This document shows, one piece after another, positions 50,501-63,899 of a stretch of DNA of 64,000 nucleotides. The number at the start of each line of letters is the position of its first letter. The first letter of the stretch is position 1. This DNA comes from Pythium myriotylum. Taxonomy: Eukaryota > Oomycota > Peronosporomycetes > Pythiales > Pythiaceae. Below the pieces are notes generated by a model, which did not search any database, was not told where the DNA came from, and saw only the letters and a program-made list of their open reading frames with translations. The position numbers were made by a program, and so were the translations under genes. The DNA is taken from NCBI GenBank assembly GCA_023091665.1, contig JALJCQ010000026.1, positions 496,001 to 560,000 of the forward strand, given 5' to 3'.

Positions 50501-51697
50501 GTATTTGATGCCGCTGAAGCAACAGGATTGGGTTGCAAGATCTTCCCTTTGGGATTGACAACGAGCTAGTCTGGCGTTTGACGCTAGGTAAGTCGCTCAA
50601 GGAACCCAATACATGGAAGATTCATCATATTATTGAAAGCTTTGAAGTTGACGTCACGCTCTATGAGGTGGAGTGGATGAAAATGTGCCAATCCCGCGCT
50701 TACATCCCAACCCACCTCATTCGCGATTTTGAAACGGTTCAGAGATCGAAGGTCGAACAGAACCGGGTAGATATTTGATCACTGTAGAGGCAAGAGAAGG
50801 ATTCGTGCCTGGGGCAACTCTTCCTCCACAAAAGCGATCTCTGCGAACGAGTGGCCTACAAACACGTGCATTATAAACGTTGAACCGTCCGTGGGTCCGA
50901 ATAGTACGTACCACAACAACTTCAATGCCCCTCCATACCGGGCTGTTGAAGGTTGCCGTGATGGTAGCACGGCAACGGAGAACCCGGACCTTCCATCGCT
51001 TTCTACTTTTCTGTACAGCTTGAAGTCCAAGAGAGTTCAGCCGGAGAACTTTAGCCGCGGTGCTTTATCTACGTACCGCGCTGGCAAACCGTGCGTACAG
51101 AGGAGTGTACGTGAGTATGTCGGTCTCGTCTGGCCAGAAGCCGGCCTACATTCACAGTCACTTGGACGGCCAAGTGATAATTTTCTGGCTGGAAAAGGAC
51201 ATCATGCTTCGGATCCTGTTGCACAAAACAGATTTACGGGCAAATTATCATGGAGAGATGAAAAGTTCACGTACCGAAGCGACAGAAAGGTGCGCTAGGA
51301 AAACTCTTCAGGATTCGCAAACCTCTTTGAACGTCGGAAACTCCCTCCTCTTGGGAGAGGGACTCTTGACTTCCATGTCGCCCCAATCGCGCTTTGAGCT
51401 CGGGTCTCCACGATTAGAAATGTCTGAAAACAGATCACGCTCCTCTGCGATCAGCTCACTGGATTGCTAACTGAATTGGCCATCGGATGCTGGTATTTCA
51501 TCCCCCTTTGAGTATTCACTCGCGCTTTCATTGCTGTCGATCTCATCGCTGCCACTGTGGTCTTCGCCTAGCGCCGTTTTGTCGCGCGGAACGTACGCAT
51601 CGCGATCTTCTACGCGCTTCCGCTTCACCATCGTGCGCCAACTTGAAACGCAACGCAGGGGAAGCCGCGGACGTGGACCACATGGGCCTCAGGCCGT
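50501..51697. other. Right part of duplicated unit, unrecognised ORFs (copy B 62650-63846)
   Basis: Plus-strand frames at 50533-50778, 50891-51298 and 51060-51470 are overlapping and have no domain I know. They may be pieces of one decayed gene. The segment ends at the duplication junction. Confidence 0.3.
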
Positions 51698-52235
51698 ATC
51701 AGCATCATTCATACTGACGGTGGTCGCTGCAGATGCCACAAAACTGCTGTGAAGTTGACGAAAACTCGCTGTTCCACGAGTTGGATGATATCATCACTCA
51801 TAAGACCTCACCGCCTACAAGACCTCGTCGTCATAAGACATCGGCCGTACCACGGTAACACGTAAAATTTCAATGTATATTAGGGAACTACAGAGGTAGT
51901 AGCGACCTACATTAAGCAATTTCCGTTACCTCCCACTAAGTAATCAATAGTTACGGTAGTTACATAAATCAGGCTGCCTGCCGGTGCAAAAAACAGATTG
52001 AGATCAATCTCAATGTATTTTTTGCGAGCGACGCAAACGGCCAGAGGGCCAAAAGGTAAGCGGTGCAGTATGTGTATACATCGGAGTGTCTGCGCAACCG
52101 TGGCTTGGTCCGTAGCATGCGCACGGTCGCTCAGAGCATATCAGTGTGGCTTTCTGCGTTATAACCTAATACATGCATGAAAGAGTGTGTGCTCTATAGA
52201 GAAGAAAACCCATGGCACAGCATGCAGCGTCCGGA

Positions 52236-52239
52236 CCCC

Positions 52240-52270
<31 letters not shown>

Positions 52271-52272
52271 AC
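52236..52272 (+). repeat. C21 followed by (AC)8, copy B
   Basis: Homologue of 40080-40128, 12 bases shorter. This accounts for the first change in offset between the two duplicate copies. Confidence 0.9.
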
Positions 52273-53173
52273 AGCTGCTGAGGACTACTGCTGGGACTTG
52301 AGAGAGCCACGCAGGGGTGAGAGGTTGGTTTGTATATTCACAATAGTTACGCCTTCAAGCTCCAGGGAGCTGTGTATTACTTTTTTTTGTTTGAACAATC
52401 CTATGTGGTCCCTTTCACTCCTCTCTACAATGACCCAATCAGTAACCGCACCTCTTAAGGATTTAGAAACAAATAGCAGCGGATACCCGAGCCACTGTCA
52501 CCCACCGGATCGGGAGCACGTGCCCCCTGTCTGAATTCGTGACAGCGCTAGGGGTCAAGAGACTCCGCTGGATTTTGGGTCAAGGCGCACCTGATAGTAA
52601 CTTGCCTACGGACATATATTACATGATTAATTTATTGAGATGACAGCAGTGACAGCCAGCGTGCTTTGTACGTGACGGCTTGGTGGGGAGGCCACCCAAT
52701 ATTCTTCGTTTTCGCTCGCTGTTCGTGTGGGAATAACTCGTCCCCGGCTACAAATATATTCCTTACAGTACTTTGTTGACGCTAGCTCTGTAACTTATTC
52801 TGTTACGTTATGAATGCGTGACATTGTGGCCACAACTCTAACAGTTTATCAGTGAGATCTCCCCAAAAAGGTTGACGTATCGAATAAATTCATAGCAGTG
52901 TGACAGCGGCGTGAGTGACGGGGGCGGCCGTCTAGCACGTAGTGTTGTCAGCTGGTTTTTACCAGAACGCACAAAATTTGGTGTTTACCCGGTTTATAAC
53001 CACGATTGGGTAAATACCGGTTTCAGAGATGATTTTCTCTGCGGCTGAGCTGAGAGCTATGAATCCCGACCGAAAACAGCAAATTTATCAGGAGTGAACG
53101 TCAGAGTGAATGCGTCCTAATGTAGAGCCAAGGAGTGCACGTTTTATCCTGATTATGCATGGAATGGCTACTA

Positions 53174-54956
53174 TAGACGACAAATGCCTACTTTAGGCAT
53201 TTATGGCAGAGCTCTACTACCGACTTTGTTTGTTTATAATGGACACCACATGTAACAGACAGATGATGCCCTGCCAATAGCATCATGGAATTTTTTGGTA
53301 CCACCCTTTTTCGTTTATACCGGACAACCGAATTTTACGGGACTCGAACTCCCGGCCAGCCATCCACGTGGCTGGAGCACGCGCTGCTCGTGTGTCACCT
53401 GGTCTATTTTTGGCTTTCATGCCGAGCCCGACGACGCGCAATGCCACCTCAACGGAGGAGAAGCTCGCCGTTCTCGAGCACTGGAAGTATGTGGGGATAT
53501 CCAGGTCACCATGAATTTTTTTTACGGTGCCCTCAAGGGGGTAAAGTACGACACGAAACGGAAGCAGCTCTACGCGTGGAGGGCGCAAGCGGACGCGATC
53601 CTCGCCGCCAGTAAGAAGCCCGGCGGCAAGACAAAAAAAAAGCACAGGCCGCGTGGTCTGCGCACGGAGCTCTCACGCGAGCTCGAGCTCCAGATCGTTG
53701 CGTGGGTAAATCGCCTGCGCGGGGAGGGCGTCCCCATCTCACGCCTCATGCTCACTCTATACGCCATGGAGGTGGCGGAGGAAGCCGGCGTCACAGCGTT
53801 CAAGGGCTCGTCTTCGTGGCTGCGTCTCTTCCTACGACGACACCGTCTCTCCATGCGCTCGCGCACGCGCCAAGCGCAGATCAAGCCGGAGGAGGCCGCG
53901 GCGCGTGCCGCTGGATTTGCACTGAAAGTGCAACGGAAAATCGAAGAACCGGGCATCAGCGTTGTGCACACTGCCGACCAGACGGGTACGTTGTGACTTT
54001 GCTTTTCATCGACATTTATGGAAACTCAGAAATGATTTTTGATTGTTTGTAGCGGTGTTTTTCGAATATCTCCCGAAGAAGACCGTGGGCCCCAAAGGAG
54101 CAAGGACTGTGTGGGTCCGCTGTGGCGGCAAGGAGAAAACCCGGTGTACGGTTATGCTTCTTACCGACTCAACTGGCAAGAAGTATAACCCGACTGTGGT
54201 GCTCAAGACCCGTGCTACCAAGGAGCTCCACATCATGGTCGAAAACTTTGTGGAGCGCCAAGGCTTCGGACGCTTTTTATGGCAGAGGATGGAGCCGTTG
54301 GAGGTTCGGCATGGACTATGAATCCACACCGATCCAACAGGATGGTGGAACTCCATCGCGAGTTTCTGCGCGAGCATTTCGCCCAGCGCGCGGACGCCGA
54401 CACGCCCGTGCTTCTCCTGCTCTGGTCATTGGACCGAGAAAACCAAAGTGTGCTAAATCCATTAACGTTCAGTTGATGCCAGTGCCGCCAGGACTCACGT
54501 TTGTCTGCCAACCAGCAGACGTGGCCTGGATGCGCCCCTTCAAGGACTACATCAGGGGGAGTGGGTGGGCTTCCTCCGCGAGCAAGTCGGCCGCCACGTC
54601 CCAGGCCGTCCCTTCAAGGTCAAGTCTCCAGTGTACGAGGACGTCTGCAAGTGTGTCAGCGTCGCATGGGGCAACGTCACACCGAAGATCATCCAGACAG
54701 GCTACTCTCGGACTGGCATAAGCGTCGCGGCGAGCGACGTCATCGAGCGTCTGCAGGAACTGCAACACGTTGACATGACCATTGGTGAACTCAGCGAAGA
54801 GTCAGAATTTGATAACTGATCATATATGACGGTTTTATTTCATTCTCGGGTTATTTATTGCAGGTATTTGGGAAGGGAGAGGTTAGGGCTACTGCAGATT
54901 GGTGTCCGTTATAAAGAAAAAAAAGTCAAATACCTACCCTAGGCATTTGTCGTCTA
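53174..54956 (+). mobile_element. pogo-type DNA transposon, copy B
   Basis: The same element as 41030-42812 in the second duplicate, with the same TIRs, TA flanks and breaks; it arose by segmental duplication, not by a second insertion. Confidence 0.8.
53419..54819 (+). pseudogene. pogo transposase, broken (copy B)
   Basis: Duplicate of the gene at 41275-42675, including the 67-bp intron (53986-54052) and the same frameshifts. No base difference was noticed. Confidence 0.8.
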
Positions 54957-55630
54957 TAATAGAGCTCTGCCATCCAAAGAGGGAATGCAGGTCTCAATGA
55001 AGAGGGTTGCCTGCGTCCTAGTTTAGATGCAAAGCGTGCGTGTTCTATCCATTTTCTCAGCTTAACGTCTGATCTTGGATGATCAGTACTAATCTAGCAG
55101 GATGCCTGCGTGGCAAATGAAGAATGGTTGTCTTCAAGGCTGGAATGCGAGTCCGAGACGAGGCGCACAGGCCATGCCGATGATTCCACGAAACACTCAA
55201 CGGGCCCTACCGTGGTGAGTGTCGGCTGGGCGAAGCCCTTCATTCAACGTTGGATATTCGTCACAGGAGATTGGCGACTCAGTCTTTTGGTTTCAACTCG
55301 GAGGATCCCCGTCTTTCAGAATACAGAATACTAAGATCGGAAGCAAGTACGACTAGTACGCGTAGCGACAGGCTGGGGACGTCGTGGTGAGCGCGCAAAG
55401 CGACGAGCGCGTCGACGGCGCCGGCTTGCAGCGCTGTCGCCTGGTGTTACTGCAACCGATCCAGCAGCCTTTGTGGGTCCACTTTTCGCGTGCGCCGACA
55501 TTGCGTTTGCACAATGATCAAAATGCAATAGCTTCAGGGCTTGTGGAGAAGTAACTAGGTTCATTTTAGGTGGCCATACGCTGCTTTCACTTTAGAAAGA
55601 TAACAAATTGCTTGACCGCGACGTTATCAG

Positions 55631-56608
55631 ATGCGCGACCATTATTCTTTCAGAGTAGGTTGGTGGAGCCGCAATATCAAAAAAAAAAAACAACAAGTTG
55701 CTTGCATTTCTCAGAAATATAGGTTCATTATCATTTGGAAAGATCCGAGAAAAGAAGTTGTTCCTTCGCTTTCTCTCCTGAGCTGCTACCACTCAATATT
55801 TAACGTGATGTGCGCTCGTGCAGGCGAAGATAGCCTAAAGTCCCGCATTCGGTTGCCTTCGCGCGGCGCGAATCCTGTCAAAAGACGTTCTAACCCTACT
55901 AAACACAGCTGCTCAAATGGTGAAGAAATACTGTTCACAGCACGACTCAATCACAGCGGAGTCACTGCAGAAGTTGACATGTATTCGACACGACAAAGGA
56001 CACCCGACAAAAGAAGAAACCAAGTTTTGTTTTCCAAAGATCCGCACCTTCTTTCTGATGAAGAATTGGCTCTGCTAGAGTCAATATGCATCCCTTCAGC
56101 CCCTTCAAAGGAGCATATTTATCGAATTGAGTCCAGTGTGACAGAAAAATTGCGACAATTGGAGTGCATCTGTCCGTGTATGGCGCAGTGCCCAAGCACG
56201 GCGTGTGTTGCCAGACTCGCTCCGACGGTGCGAGCGCGCGCGCGTCGCAGACAAGTTGATGGACGACTCGGCGCGGGTCGCAGACAGCTCGTGTTGGACG
56301 ATTCGGCGCGCGCCACAGAAAGTTGTTGGACGACTTTGGCGTCGCCGATTTCAGGGACGACTTTGATGATGCCGCTGTGTCGGTTTGTTGGACGACTTTG
56401 TTCGCTCTGTTGCAGAGAGCACCACCGGCTGACCCAACAAGTCGGGAAGCAGTGCGGCGAGGTCGTGACGGCGAGGGCGATCGCCCTGGTGGGGAAACGT
56501 GCGTGTGAAGGGGGGCCATGGTGCTCACGTAGGGACGCATATTCTAGCGCGGTAATGAATCTCACTTTGCAATCTGCCTGCATCCAGCACACCGTGCGCA
56601 ATTTGTGA
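55631..56608 (+). CDS. Hypothetical 325-codon ORF (copy B), doubtful
   Basis: Same translation as the ORF at 43487-44464, carried in the second duplicate. Its intactness in both copies reflects recent duplication and is not independent evidence for function. Confidence 0.25.
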   Translation: MRDHYSFRVGWWSRNIKKKKQQVACISQKYRFIIIWKDPRKEVVPSLSLLSCYHSIFNVMCARAGEDSLKSRIRLPSRGANPVKRRSNPTKHSCSNGEEILFTARLNHSGVTAEVDMYSTRQRTPDKRRNQVLFSKDPHLLSDEELALLESICIPSAPSKEHIYRIESSVTEKLRQLECICPCMAQCPSTACVARLAPTVRARARRRQVDGRLGAGRRQLVLDDSARATESCWTTLASPISGTTLMMPLCRFVGRLCSLCCREHHRLTQQVGKQCGEVVTARAIALVGKRACEGGPWCSRRDAYSSAVMNLTLQSACIQHTVRNL

Positions 56609-56877
56609 AATGGCATTTCCGAATAATGCGATTATTCCAGTTTCACTATCAGACCTACCGTTGAAGGTTGGTGTTGTCCTTCTCGATTAGTTGCTTCTCG
56701 TCGTTATCTCACGCACTTCCTAGTCTATGACGATGTTTCTCGCAGTCCGCCCATCCAACAATATTTCATCCCACGTTCCACAGCAATACGACGCATAGGC
56801 GTCTCCGACTACGTGAAGTTCAAATGGGCATCAGCTTCGCCGCTCAAGCGAAAGTAATATTTAACCCCACCTCAGAC

Positions 56878-57907
56878 TCAAAGAGGAGGATGCTGCACAG
56901 AGCGAATAGTCCATCTCAACCAAGTCAAGCTCGTTTTCTCCTCGATATCGCGTTCTTGTTCCTTGTGATCGGTTGGTTTTATCGTGCTATCGAGAACCCG
57001 TTCTTTGTCCTTGAGCTGGACCGATTTCCAAGCAGAGAGAATAGCGGTCTTCAGCTCACCCACCGTGTTGGATTAGCGACCGTTGCCGTAAACATGCTGG
57101 CTGAGAAGATGGCCCATACGTTCCCAGCAGGGCCCAAATCCGGGGCCACTCCATTACGTTCATGCCGACATCGGCAAAGAACACCCGCGTCTCACGTGAA
57201 ACGTGAATTCACGCGTTGTTCTGTTGGTAGGTAAAGTCAATTTCTAGTGGTAGTGTACAAACGGAAGTAAATGCTCGACAAGCGTCCAGATGTAGTGGAT
57301 AGATTTTTGTCTTCCATTGAGGAAGACAAGTTCACTCTTCCCACAGTGGCTGAATGCCACCCACACCATCACCGAGCCACCGCCTTGTTGGCGCTTGACG
57401 TACTCGCGCGCCTCTCGGCGAAGGTCATTCCAGTACTTCTTGAAACCGTCTGGCCCATCATATTTTGACTTTTTTCATCAGAGAAGATGATGCGATCCCA
57501 TTCATCTGATCTGATGAAAATCATATCATTAGCCCATTTCAAACAGGCCTCGTATGGAACTTAGTGAGCAAAAGCACGCGATCTGTTTTGGCGCAGACAA
57601 GGCAGTCTTCAGCCGCAATGTAGCGCTTAACGGTGCTGACCGAGAACTTCCAGGTCTAGCCTTGCCTTGAGCTGCGAGGCCGAGTACTCCCCGGTATTCG
57701 CGGTCCGCACCAGACGGCACAGGGCTCGAAGCGTAAGCTTCGATTTCCTCCCCCGCTTTTTTTTGGGTATGGGGACCTTCATAACCCGAGAGACGGTCAC
57801 CAGCGAGCGCCCCACCCTCTTGACGACGTCCCTCAAGGCATTCCCGCCTCGCGGAGGCCGCGAATGTGACCGCGCTCTTCTTCCGTCAGGGGGCCACGCC
57901 GTGACAT
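56878..57907 (-). pseudogene. Tc1/mariner transposase 1, broken (copy B)
   Basis: Duplicate of 44734-45763 with the same breaks. Confidence 0.75.
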
Positions 57908-58457
57908 GGCGAATGAAGCCAGTCAAAACCTAGTGATCAACACTTTTTTTTTTTTAATTCATTCACTCTGTTGTTTGTGCTTTTTGTTTCACGAACTTTG
58001 AGCCGACGCCCAGACAAGTCCTTGTCTGGGGGTGCCTCAAACACTTTCGAATTCACAATCGTTAGCATGAACCACGGATTGATCTCTGTTTTTGACAAAT
58101 CATATCAAAATAGCATCCCAAACGGCCTAGTGGGTGTAGAGTTATTCCGTTTTTCCTCTTGTTTCTGCAAATTTGAGCCGCGGCGTAGAAGGGGCTAGCC
58201 TCTTGGAGAGCCAGCGGAGCTGGCTCATAACTATACTACCTTCTCCTGTGTCTAGGACCTACCAGATTTTGGGAATTTGTCCCGAGTAACCGGTTTCGGG
58301 GCCGGTGCCAGGTATGATGGCTGGTACCAGGTGAGTGGCACACTGTGCCGTAGTTACTGCCACTTAACCAACAATAAAAGGCTACTGTCCTCATCGCCAA
58401 GGAGACCAATACGGTTTGGTAGGAGAGCAATCTATAAGTCTGTCGTGAACAATTGGC

Positions 58458-58616
58458 GTGAGAGGTTTTGAGGTTTTGTTGAGGTTTTTGCGAAACTTCA
58501 ATGACGGGTTTTGTCAAACGTGAAAAATGTACACGTTCTGAGGGGTTCAATCACAGCGGCTTATGAGAAACCCTCAGAACATGCAATTTTTACACGTTTG
58601 ATTGCGAAATGGTTAA
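58458..58616 (-). repeat. End of TTAA-type MITE, inverted copy (copy B)
   Basis: Duplicate of 46313-46471. Confidence 0.65.
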
Positions 58617-59848
58617 GTCGCGCAAACCGATTGAAGTGCCAGAGCTGCTAAATTACATCGGCCTTCTCACCGCCCACGTTCACGTTCGACCTCCCACCTG
58701 CTCGCGTCGTATCGCGATGACAAGGAAACGAGAGCACGCCGCCATCAAGGCCTGTGCAGCGAACACCAAGCCGGCCATCAAGGCTAGGACCAGCCTTGCT
58801 ACTATCGACGCCACCAAGGTCCCAGCTGAGTTGTCAGTAAAAATATTGGCCCGCCTACGTCACATTGACATTTAGTACATTTAGCCTCTACATACTTCTA
58901 CATCGCTTACAAAGTATAATGTATGGTATTTCACCAAGATCCCCGCTAACACCGGTAACGCAGCCACCCATTTGTCGCCATTCATGCTGGGAATGCCAGT
59001 ACAGTTGGCGTCAGCTACTTTTCTTCCTGCAAACGCAAACAGCTTACCACCACTTCCTCTTTGTGGGCCCGTCTCTACCACCATCGCGAGCCCTGTGCAG
59101 ATTAGCGCGCCGACCTCACAAGGCGCTACCGTGAGAGAGCACCCCGCTGTGGATCAGAGTGACCAGTTCCCGTTGCATCGTTTGCAAAACTTTCCGGCCT
59201 GGATATCCATCGAGCCTGGCTTGCATCGTGTATTGGTTGGGTTCGAACGAGACAACGGCTTTTTTACTTTGCTGCGCGATCATGAGTTTCAGGAACCAGA
59301 CGTTCACGGATATTTCGCGCTCCGGATAATTTCTGATACGCGAAAGCAGATAATTTCTGATACGCGAAAGCAGAGGCAATTTACACCCTCGCGATCTTCA
59401 TAGCTCCGATAGTGAAACGTTTCCTAAACGACTCAAATATATTCCACATTGCGTCAAACTGTCTAAGTGTTCCATCTGAGAGTCAACGCATTGATTCGAT
59501 TATAAGCTGAAGTGCAGTTTTCCGCTGGTTGTTTTTCTCCATGCTCATTAGTCCAGGTGTGGTTGCCCTCAACCACAATCTAGTCCGTTTCCACGCGACG
59601 AATGCGTTCTCTCCATGCTCGAAAATGGATTGTAGAGCAAGATGATGGACGCGAGTCACTAGCGTCACCGCGACCCAGGTGCCCGTGAGCGTGTCATCCA
59701 AGTTATTCAACTTCATCTCGAGCATCAGGCTAGACGAGATTTTCTTCAGATCCATGGTAGTATTGGTTGAGTTCTGTTGATCCAAATGCGGCTTCTTGTG
59801 TGAGTCAATGGCGACTTTTAGTTCAAGGCTTAGTCGAGGACGGGGCAA

Positions 59849-60298
59849 GAGTCGTCCCAGCGTCCTCCAACAGTCCTTGCGCCATTTGCGACTACACGTG
59901 GTGCGGTCACGGGACCACTACAGACGCTTCAACTTGTGCGTCACTGTGAGGGCTGGCGTATTCTTACGCTTCTTGTACTTGAGTGTGGGGGGCAACGACA
60001 GCTTGCGTCGCACGTCCCGGCTTGAAATCGGCAAACCAACGCGTGATCGAGCTGATTTGAGCTGTATTTGCCTGTGTGGGCGGCACGAAACAACCGACGG
60101 TCGTCACTTCGTGAGAGAACAGTGGGCCTTCCAGACCGCTTCGTTGTCCCGTACGTCTAGCGGCCTGTACAAATAACGCTGCACAACCGTCTTGGACCTT
60201 CCTACATGCTTTGCAATCTGCCGTTGAGACATCGAATGAGAGTGAAGCGCATCGATCTGGCCATGCCCGTGGGTGGTCAGTTCGCGACCTCTGAGCAT
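59849..60298 (-). pseudogene. Tc1/mariner transposase 2, N-terminal remnant (copy B)
   Basis: Duplicate of 47704-48153. Confidence 0.6.
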
Positions 60299-61074
60299 CG
60301 CAGTTTACACTCTCCCGCTCTGACAATTGATGAGGTAATGCGCTGATCCTTACGCTACGCAACGGTCGCATTATCAAGCTGATCCAACGTCCGGATCGAT
60401 GTAATGTACGCACCGGTCTTATACTTCTGTCCACCTGTTAGAATGCGTGTTTTGGTCGACTTTTGCTCGATGGCGCCAAATTCACAATGAAAAGCATGCA
60501 AATGAGCGCCAAAACAACGTCTTTCAATTGGATAAAACTAGAGCTTTTACTTCGTTCTTGATTCGAAAAAAAAAAAAAAACGGTCGGTCCTTAACTTTTG
60601 TCCAGCACTTTATCCCACTATAGTGATGACTGGGCGAAGATTTTGCCGACTATGGAATCTGCGCACGCCACATTGGTGTCGACGTCGTCACGAGTCTCTC
60701 TGCTTGAAGTTGACTGCGGGCGAAAACTCCATGCACCAATCTTCTTGCAAAGCATCTAAGTTTGGGACTAACACTCAACATTCTCAACATTAATAGATCA
60801 CTGCGTGAGATCATTGGGTTTGCTCGGAAGAACGACGAGCGAAGTACTCAGTTGTATATTTTACAAGCGAAGTATTCTCATAGACGACGGCCTTCTATTC
60901 AAGAATTATTGCTTCATTCTAGTGACCTTCAACACATTTGTGTCGACAGGTATTTTAGGGTTAGGTTGAAAAGCTCTCTATTCAGGCGGCTTTGAAGACA
61001 GGTGTTATTCGCTTGTAAGATATACAACTGAGTATTTTGGCAAGACGTTGAGTTTGCGGCCTTGCGCTGCTGTT

Positions 61075-61190
61075 GTTTAAACATACCGTGTTAAATGTGG
61101 AAAATATACATATTCTGAAGGGTCAAAAGTGTCCCCCACTTTTGAGAAAGGCCGAAGGTGTAAATTTCTTCACGTTTGTATGCGAAAAGG
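61075..61190 (-). repeat. Diverged TTAA-type MITE (copy B)
   Basis: Duplicate of 48930-49045. Confidence 0.5.
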
Positions 61191-61208
61191 TTAGCCCCAC
61201 AATATTAT

Positions 61209-61232
61209 CCCCCCCCCCCCCCCCCCCCCCCC
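61209..61232 (+). repeat. Run of 24 C (copy B)
   Basis: Homologue of 49064-49083, four bases longer. Confidence 0.9.
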
Positions 61233-62299
61233 GAAGAGCTTGTAAGGCGAATTCCTCGCTGTGAGACGTGTCAAAGATATCGCTGCTATCCACGCTCGGA
61301 CAAGAAGAGGCATCGCCACCATCAGAATTCTCTACGTCATCAGCTTCACGTTCTAGCAACGTTTCTCGAAGCGGCTTATCCTCATTGATACACTTTCTCG
61401 GATTCCCTACAGCACGCTTTACGCCATGTTGTGTTATTTGAGTTTGGATAATCAATATCAAGGTACCGTTTATGTTGTCTGGCAACTCGTTTAATTTTTT
61501 TTTCCCTGGAAACAACTCTGCCAACCCACCTCCGATGGGTAGTATTGCTTTTGGAGCTAAACGCGCGACGAAATGACCCTCCGTGAAGGATCAACAACAA
61601 GCAATCCTCTCCCCGCCCGCACAGATGGGCGTCACTCCAAACATGAACGAAAGAAAAATACGAAAGAATAAGAACGAAAGAGCGACACAATGAAGGCGTG
61701 GAAAGATAGGTAGGGAGGAGGCGGGAGCGGAGGACAAGGCGGATCCGAGGCCCGGGGATCGGTCTGCTTGTTGGCTCCTCGGGCACTGCCCAAGATTTTT
61801 CGGCGAGGGACAGCTCAGAACCTCTTCCGTAGAGGGAAGATTGGCGAGTGAGCTCCGCGTGCCAGGTGGAGAGCGTTCCATGTGAGAGCACTCGACTCGT
61901 GTCGCATGGGAGTCTCTATCACACGTCACGCGGTCCCCCTAATCTTCGCCAAAAACGTCAGGTCCCAAAATTCAACATCAACATGGTCCGTACTCCCTCT
62001 GACACTTGTTTGCTTGCTGTGTTTGCTTCAGTCTCGAAGTTTCCAGGGGAGACAAATATGCCTCGATCTCGTCGTGGAAAGAAACCAGCGAAGGAATGCC
62101 ATCTGAAGGGTCCGCATGTTCGCGTCGAGCCCCTGCTCACCGAGCGCGACTTTGAAAACATGTGTGCGGATGTTCTTTCTACGACGAAAGTGGTCAGAAC
62201 TTCAGCACGTGAACAATCACACAATGCGAGTGTTGTGGAAGGAGTTGGTGACATGTCATCCACAGCGCCAACCCACGAATAAAAATGGGTGAGCCTCGT

Positions 62300-62649
62300 T
62301 AACCCTTTCGTAATCAAACGTGTAAATTTTACACGTTTCGAGGGTTTCTCATAAGCCGCTGTGATTGAACCCCGCAGAACGTGTAAATTTTACACGTTTC
62401 ACAAAACCCGTCATTGAAGTTTCGCAAAAACCTCAACAAAACCTCAAAATCCCTCAAGGTTAAATATCAATAACCTCGAAACTTATTTGCAAGTTTGTGA
62501 GGTTCTACTACAAAAGGCGGTAGGTTTGCGGGAAACTTCACCTGTCGCAATTCCAGAACGTGTAAAATTTACACGATCTGGAAAGTTTGACTTTATTAAA
62601 GTATCCATACAATCCATGTTTGCACGGAGGTGATTGCGAAAGGGTAAAG
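62300..62649 (+). mobile_element. TTAA-type MITE with repeated palindromes (copy B)
   Basis: Duplicate of 50151-50500 including all three palindromes. Confidence 0.6.
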
Positions 62650-63899
62650 GTATTTGATGCCGCTGAAGCAACAGGATTGGGTTGCAAGATCTTCCCTTTG
62701 GGATTGACAACGAGCTAGTCTGGCGTTTGACGCTAGGTAAGTCGCTCAAGGAACCCAATACATGGAAGATTCATCATATTATTGAAAGCTTTGAAGTTGA
62801 CGTCACGCTCTATGAGGTGGAGTGGATGAAAATGTGCCAATCCCGCGCTTACATCCCAACCCACCTCATTCGCGATTTTGAAACGGTTCAGAGATCGAAG
62901 GTCGAACAGAACCGGGTAGATATTTGATCACTGTAGAGGCAAGAGAAGGATTCGTGCCTGGGGCAACTCTTCCTCCACAAAAGCGATCTCTGCGAACGAG
63001 TGGCCTACAAACACGTGCATTATAAACGTTGAACCGTCCGTGGGTCCGAATAGTACGTACCACAACAACTTCAATGCCCCTCCATACCGGGCTGTTGAAG
63101 GTTGCCGTGATGGTAGCACGGCAACGGAGAACCCGGACCTTCCATCGCTTTCTACTTTTCTGTACAGCTTGAAGTCCAAGAGAGTTCAGCCGGAGAACTT
63201 TAGCCGCGGTGCTTTATCTACGTACCGCGCTGGCAAACCGTGCGTACAGAGGAGTGTACGTGAGTATGTCGGTCTCGTCTGGCCAGAAGCCGGCCTACAT
63301 TCACAGTCACTTGGACGGCCAAGTGATAATTTTCTGGCTGGAAAAGGACATCATGCTTCGGATCCTGTTGCACAAAACAGATTTACGGGCAAATTATCAT
63401 GGAGAGATGAAAAGTTCACGTACCGAAGCGACAGAAAGGTGCGCTAGGAAAACTCTTCAGGATTCGCAAACCTCTTTGAACGTCGGAAACTCCCTCCTCT
63501 TGGGAGAGGGACTCTTGACTTCCATGTCGCCCCAATCGCGCTTTGAGCTCGGGTCTCCACGATTAGAAATGTCTGAAAACAGATCACGCTCCTCTGCGAT
63601 CAGCTCACTGGATTGCTAACTGAATTGGCCATCGGATGCTGGTATTTCATCCCCCTTTGAGTATTCACTCGCGCTTTCATTGCTGTCGATCTCATCGCTG
63701 CCACTGTGGTCTTCGCCTAGCGCCGTTTTGTCGCGCGGAACGTACGCATCGCGATCTTCTACGCGCTTCCGCTTCACCATCGTGCGCCAACTTGAAACGC
63801 AACGCAGGGGAAGCCGCGGACGTGGACCACATGGGCCTCAGGCCGTATCAATTCTCAAAGTGCAGTAAGTTACTGCAGAGGAAACTTACCGCTTGACCA

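Larger units (their letters stand above)
39542..51697 (+). repeat. 12.16-kb tandem duplication, copy A
   Basis: The whole segment recurs directly after itself. The boundaries share ATCA: left flank ...GAC|ATCAGC, internal junction ...CCGT|ATCAGC (51698), right edge ...CCGTATCA|ATTC (63847-63850). Length differences are confined to C, CA and T runs; substitutions seen are A44514/C56658 and T46525/C58670. The shared decay of transposons inside shows that duplication came after they had died. Confidence 0.95.
51698..63846 (+). repeat. 12.15-kb tandem duplication, copy B
   Basis: Direct repeat of 39542-51697 with offset 12,156 at the start, 12,144 after the C/CA tract, 12,145 after a T run and 12,149 after the second C run. 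It could in principle be two haplotypes joined by the assembler. Confidence 0.95.

Noticed and set aside
39542..63846. The 12-kb unit as one giant mobile element
   Set aside because: Its ends are not inverted or terminal repeats. The ATCA microhomology and tandem layout fit segmental duplication better than transposition.
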